A stretch of DNA of 6,964 nt. It comes from an uncultured Collinsella sp. (GTDB lineage Bacteria; Actinomycetota; Coriobacteriia; Coriobacteriales; Coriobacteriaceae). Each line of letters begins with the position of its first letter. Position 1 is the first letter of the stretch. Made by a program: the position numbers and the translations under genes. A model generated the notes under the pieces. That model saw only the letters and a program-made list of their open reading frames with translations, searched no databases and had not been told where the DNA came from. Shown here in pieces: positions 5,805 through 6,964 of the stretch. The stretch lies in NCBI GenBank assembly GCA_900550185.1, contig URRN01000110.1:1-6964 (forward strand). The letters are read 5' to 3'.

Positions 5805-5845
5805 AGGCGGCTGCGGTCCCGTTTGGGATCGCGGCCGTTTTGTTG
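5805..5845 (+). terminator. intrinsic terminator upstream of larA
   Basis: Arms 5809-5820 and 5825-5836 form a 12-pair stem with a GTTT loop. Two pairs are G-U wobbles (5812-5833, 5816-5829), and C5808-G5837 extends the stem. A T-rich tract (TTTTGTTGT) follows. This is the best textbook intrinsic terminator in the window. It works only on the + strand, because the opposite side reads A's. It ends about 120 bases before the larA start, so larA must use a promoter beyond it or be controlled by read-through. Confidence 0.8.
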
Positions 5846-5963
5846 TGAGTCAAATATGAACGTTGTGTTAATGACTCGGTGGACGGTGGCGTTTTTCGGT
5901 GAGCGGCGTATCCTTCCAACGGTTTATCTAGTGTGTCAGTTGAAAGGAAGAGGGCGCTCGTCA
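5846..5963 (+). promoter_or_regulatory. larA upstream region with a GAGTCA/TGACTC dyad
   Basis: GAGTCA (5847-5852) and TGACTC (5872-5877) form a 6-base inverted repeat with AACGTT (5859-5864) close to its centre, a plausible regulator site directly after the terminator. I could not find a convincing -35/-10 pair; TATCCT (5909-5914) is the best -10 candidate and has no partner. The ribosome binding site of larA (AGAGGG, 5949-5954) lies 9 bases before the TTG start. Confidence 0.3.
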
Positions 5964-6964
5964 TTGTTTGAATGTGAACTGCCGTTTGACCACAAGACGT
6001 TGCATTTGGAGCTCGAGGATAAGAACTTCGCGGGTGTGATGGAAGGTCATCAAAACGAGTTTAAGACCACGAAATCGCAGGAAGAGCTGGTAGAGGAGTC
6101 GCTTGCCAACCCTTATGGCTCGCCTTCGCTCGAGGAGCTTTGTGCTGGCAAGAAGGATATTGTCATCATTAGCTCCGACCATACGCGTCCCGTTCCTTCG
6201 CGTGTGACGATGCCTATTCTGCTGCATCACATCCATTCTGCTGCGCCTGAAGCGCGCGTTCGCATTCTGGTTGCTACGGGTATGCATCGTCCGTCGACGC
6301 ACGAGGAGCTCGTCAACAAGTACGGCGAGGAGATCGTTGCCAACGAGGAAATCGTTATGCACGTTGCGACTGATGACAGCATGATGAAAAAGATCGGCAC
6401 CCTGCCTTCTGGTGGCGAGTGCATCATCAACAAGATTGCCGCCGATTGCGATCTGCTGCTTGCCGAGGGCTTTATTGAGCCGCACTTCTTTGCCGGTTTC
6501 TCTGGTAGCCGCAAGTCCGTCCTGCCTGGCATCGCCAGCTACAAGACCATCATGTACAACCACAACGGTCAGTTTGTGAACGATTCTCATTCGCGTGCCG
6601 GCAACCTGTGCCACAACCATGTGAGCGAGGACATGTTCGCCGCCGCCGAGATGGCTCACCTTGCCTTTGTGCTCAACGTGGTGCTCAACGGCAAGCACGA
6701 GGTCATCGGCTCCTTTGCCGGCGACATTCACAAGGCGCACGAGGCCGGCTGCGAGTTCGTGAAGAGCCTTGCCGGCGTTGAGCCTGTCGAGTGCGAGATT
6801 GCCATCACCACCAACGGCGGTTACCCGCTCGACCAGAACATCTATCAGGCCGTGAAGGGCATGTGCGCTGCCGAGGCCACGCTTCCCGAGGGCGGCGTGA
6901 TCATCGACGTCGCCGGTTGTGCCGACGGTCACGGCGGCGAGGGCTTCTATCACAACATCGCCGA
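5964..6964 (+). CDS. larA: nickel-dependent lactate racemase, 3' end beyond the window
   Basis: LarA interconverts L- and D-lactate in the cytoplasm, using the nickel-pincer nucleotide cofactor made by LarB, LarC and LarE. The 333 residues present cover about four fifths of the family's ~425. Active-site features are intact: SSDHTRPVPS with Arg75, TGMHRPSTHEELV with His108, EPHFFAGFSGSRKSVLPG with His174 and Lys184 (the lysine that carries the cofactor), His200, and the segment QNIYQAVKGM with Tyr294, Gln295 and Lys298. Counted from TTG 5964, these numbers agree with those I remember for the Lactobacillus plantarum enzyme, which supports this unusual start; AGAGGG is 9 bases upstream. An in-frame ATG at 5871 would add a 31-residue tail that does not resemble the family. 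High similarity in the pocket favours lactate over the other 2-hydroxyacids used by some LarA homologues. The cofactor genes are not in the window and could lie downstream. D-lactate may serve metabolism or the cell wall. Confidence 0.95.
   Translation, partial: MFECELPFDHKTLHLELEDKNFAGVMEGHQNEFKTTKSQEELVEESLANPYGSPSLEELCAGKKDIVIISSDHTRPVPSRVTMPILLHHIHSAAPEARVRILVATGMHRPSTHEELVNKYGEEIVANEEIVMHVATDDSMMKKIGTLPSGGECIINKIAADCDLLLAEGFIEPHFFAGFSGSRKSVLPGIASYKTIMYNHNGQFVNDSHSRAGNLCHNHVSEDMFAAAEMAHLAFVLNVVLNGKHEVIGSFAGDIHKAHEAGCEFVKSLAGVEPVECEIAITTNGGYPLDQNIYQAVKGMCAAEATLPEGGVIIDVAGCADGHGGEGFYHNIA

Noticed and set aside
5686..5859. 57-codon + strand frame upstream of larA with a short hydrophobic stretch
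   Set aside because: It has no ribosome binding site, and its last third is encoded by the arms of the intrinsic terminator, so it would rarely be translated intact.
5961..6953. 330-codon open frame on the - strand, opposite larA
   Set aside because: Antisense shadow. The + strand carries LarA catalytic motifs throughout, although its frame runs off the window.

Overview
The window is about 7 kb of high-G+C bacterial chromosome. Dense G/C-ending codons, good Shine-Dalgarno sites, GTG/TTG starts and the style of the encoded proteins suggest a gut actinobacterium of the class Coriobacteriia, probably Collinsella-like. The taxonomic call is an inference from protein flavour, not from a marker gene. 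Every gene I can support lies on the + strand.

Layout: (1) 1-86, short upstream region with a G+C-rich palindrome. (2) 87-506, the N-terminal quarter of a major facilitator superfamily (MFS) transporter whose homology stops near 410-416. (3) About 428-633, three consecutive long hairpins (H1-H3) that start just after the MFS homology ends. (4) 699-2012, hisS (histidyl-tRNA synthetase), followed by a terminator-like hairpin (H4, 2070-2105). (5) A promoter region with two small AT-rich palindromes, then ppc (phosphoenolpyruvate carboxylase, 2270-5083). (6) A very long nested hairpin (H5, 5107-5233). (7) A stretch of about 730 bases with no convincing gene. It holds short direct repeats and, at 5805-5845, a clear intrinsic terminator, so something upstream of that point is probably transcribed on the + strand. 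(8) larA (nickel-dependent lactate racemase), from 5964 and running off the window end.

The genes are housekeeping and central metabolism: histidine tRNA charging, anaplerotic oxaloacetate formation from PEP, and interconversion of L- and D-lactate. They look like separate transcription units rather than one operon, because each is preceded by a hairpin or its own promoter-like sequence. PEP carboxylase and lactate racemase both touch the PEP/pyruvate/lactate node of a fermentative metabolism, but nothing in the sequence links their regulation.

The most unusual signal lies between the genes. Six long hairpins (H1-H5 and the larA-upstream terminator) have arms that differ from perfect complementarity at twelve single positions. 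At all twelve, the + strand reads G opposite T, so the + strand RNA would still pair by G-U wobble, and none is A opposite C. This points to folding of + strand RNA, or to strand-biased cytosine loss, and it orients all of these elements. I found no CRISPR array, tRNA, rRNA, insertion sequence, phage gene or defence gene, and no complete new multi-gene system.
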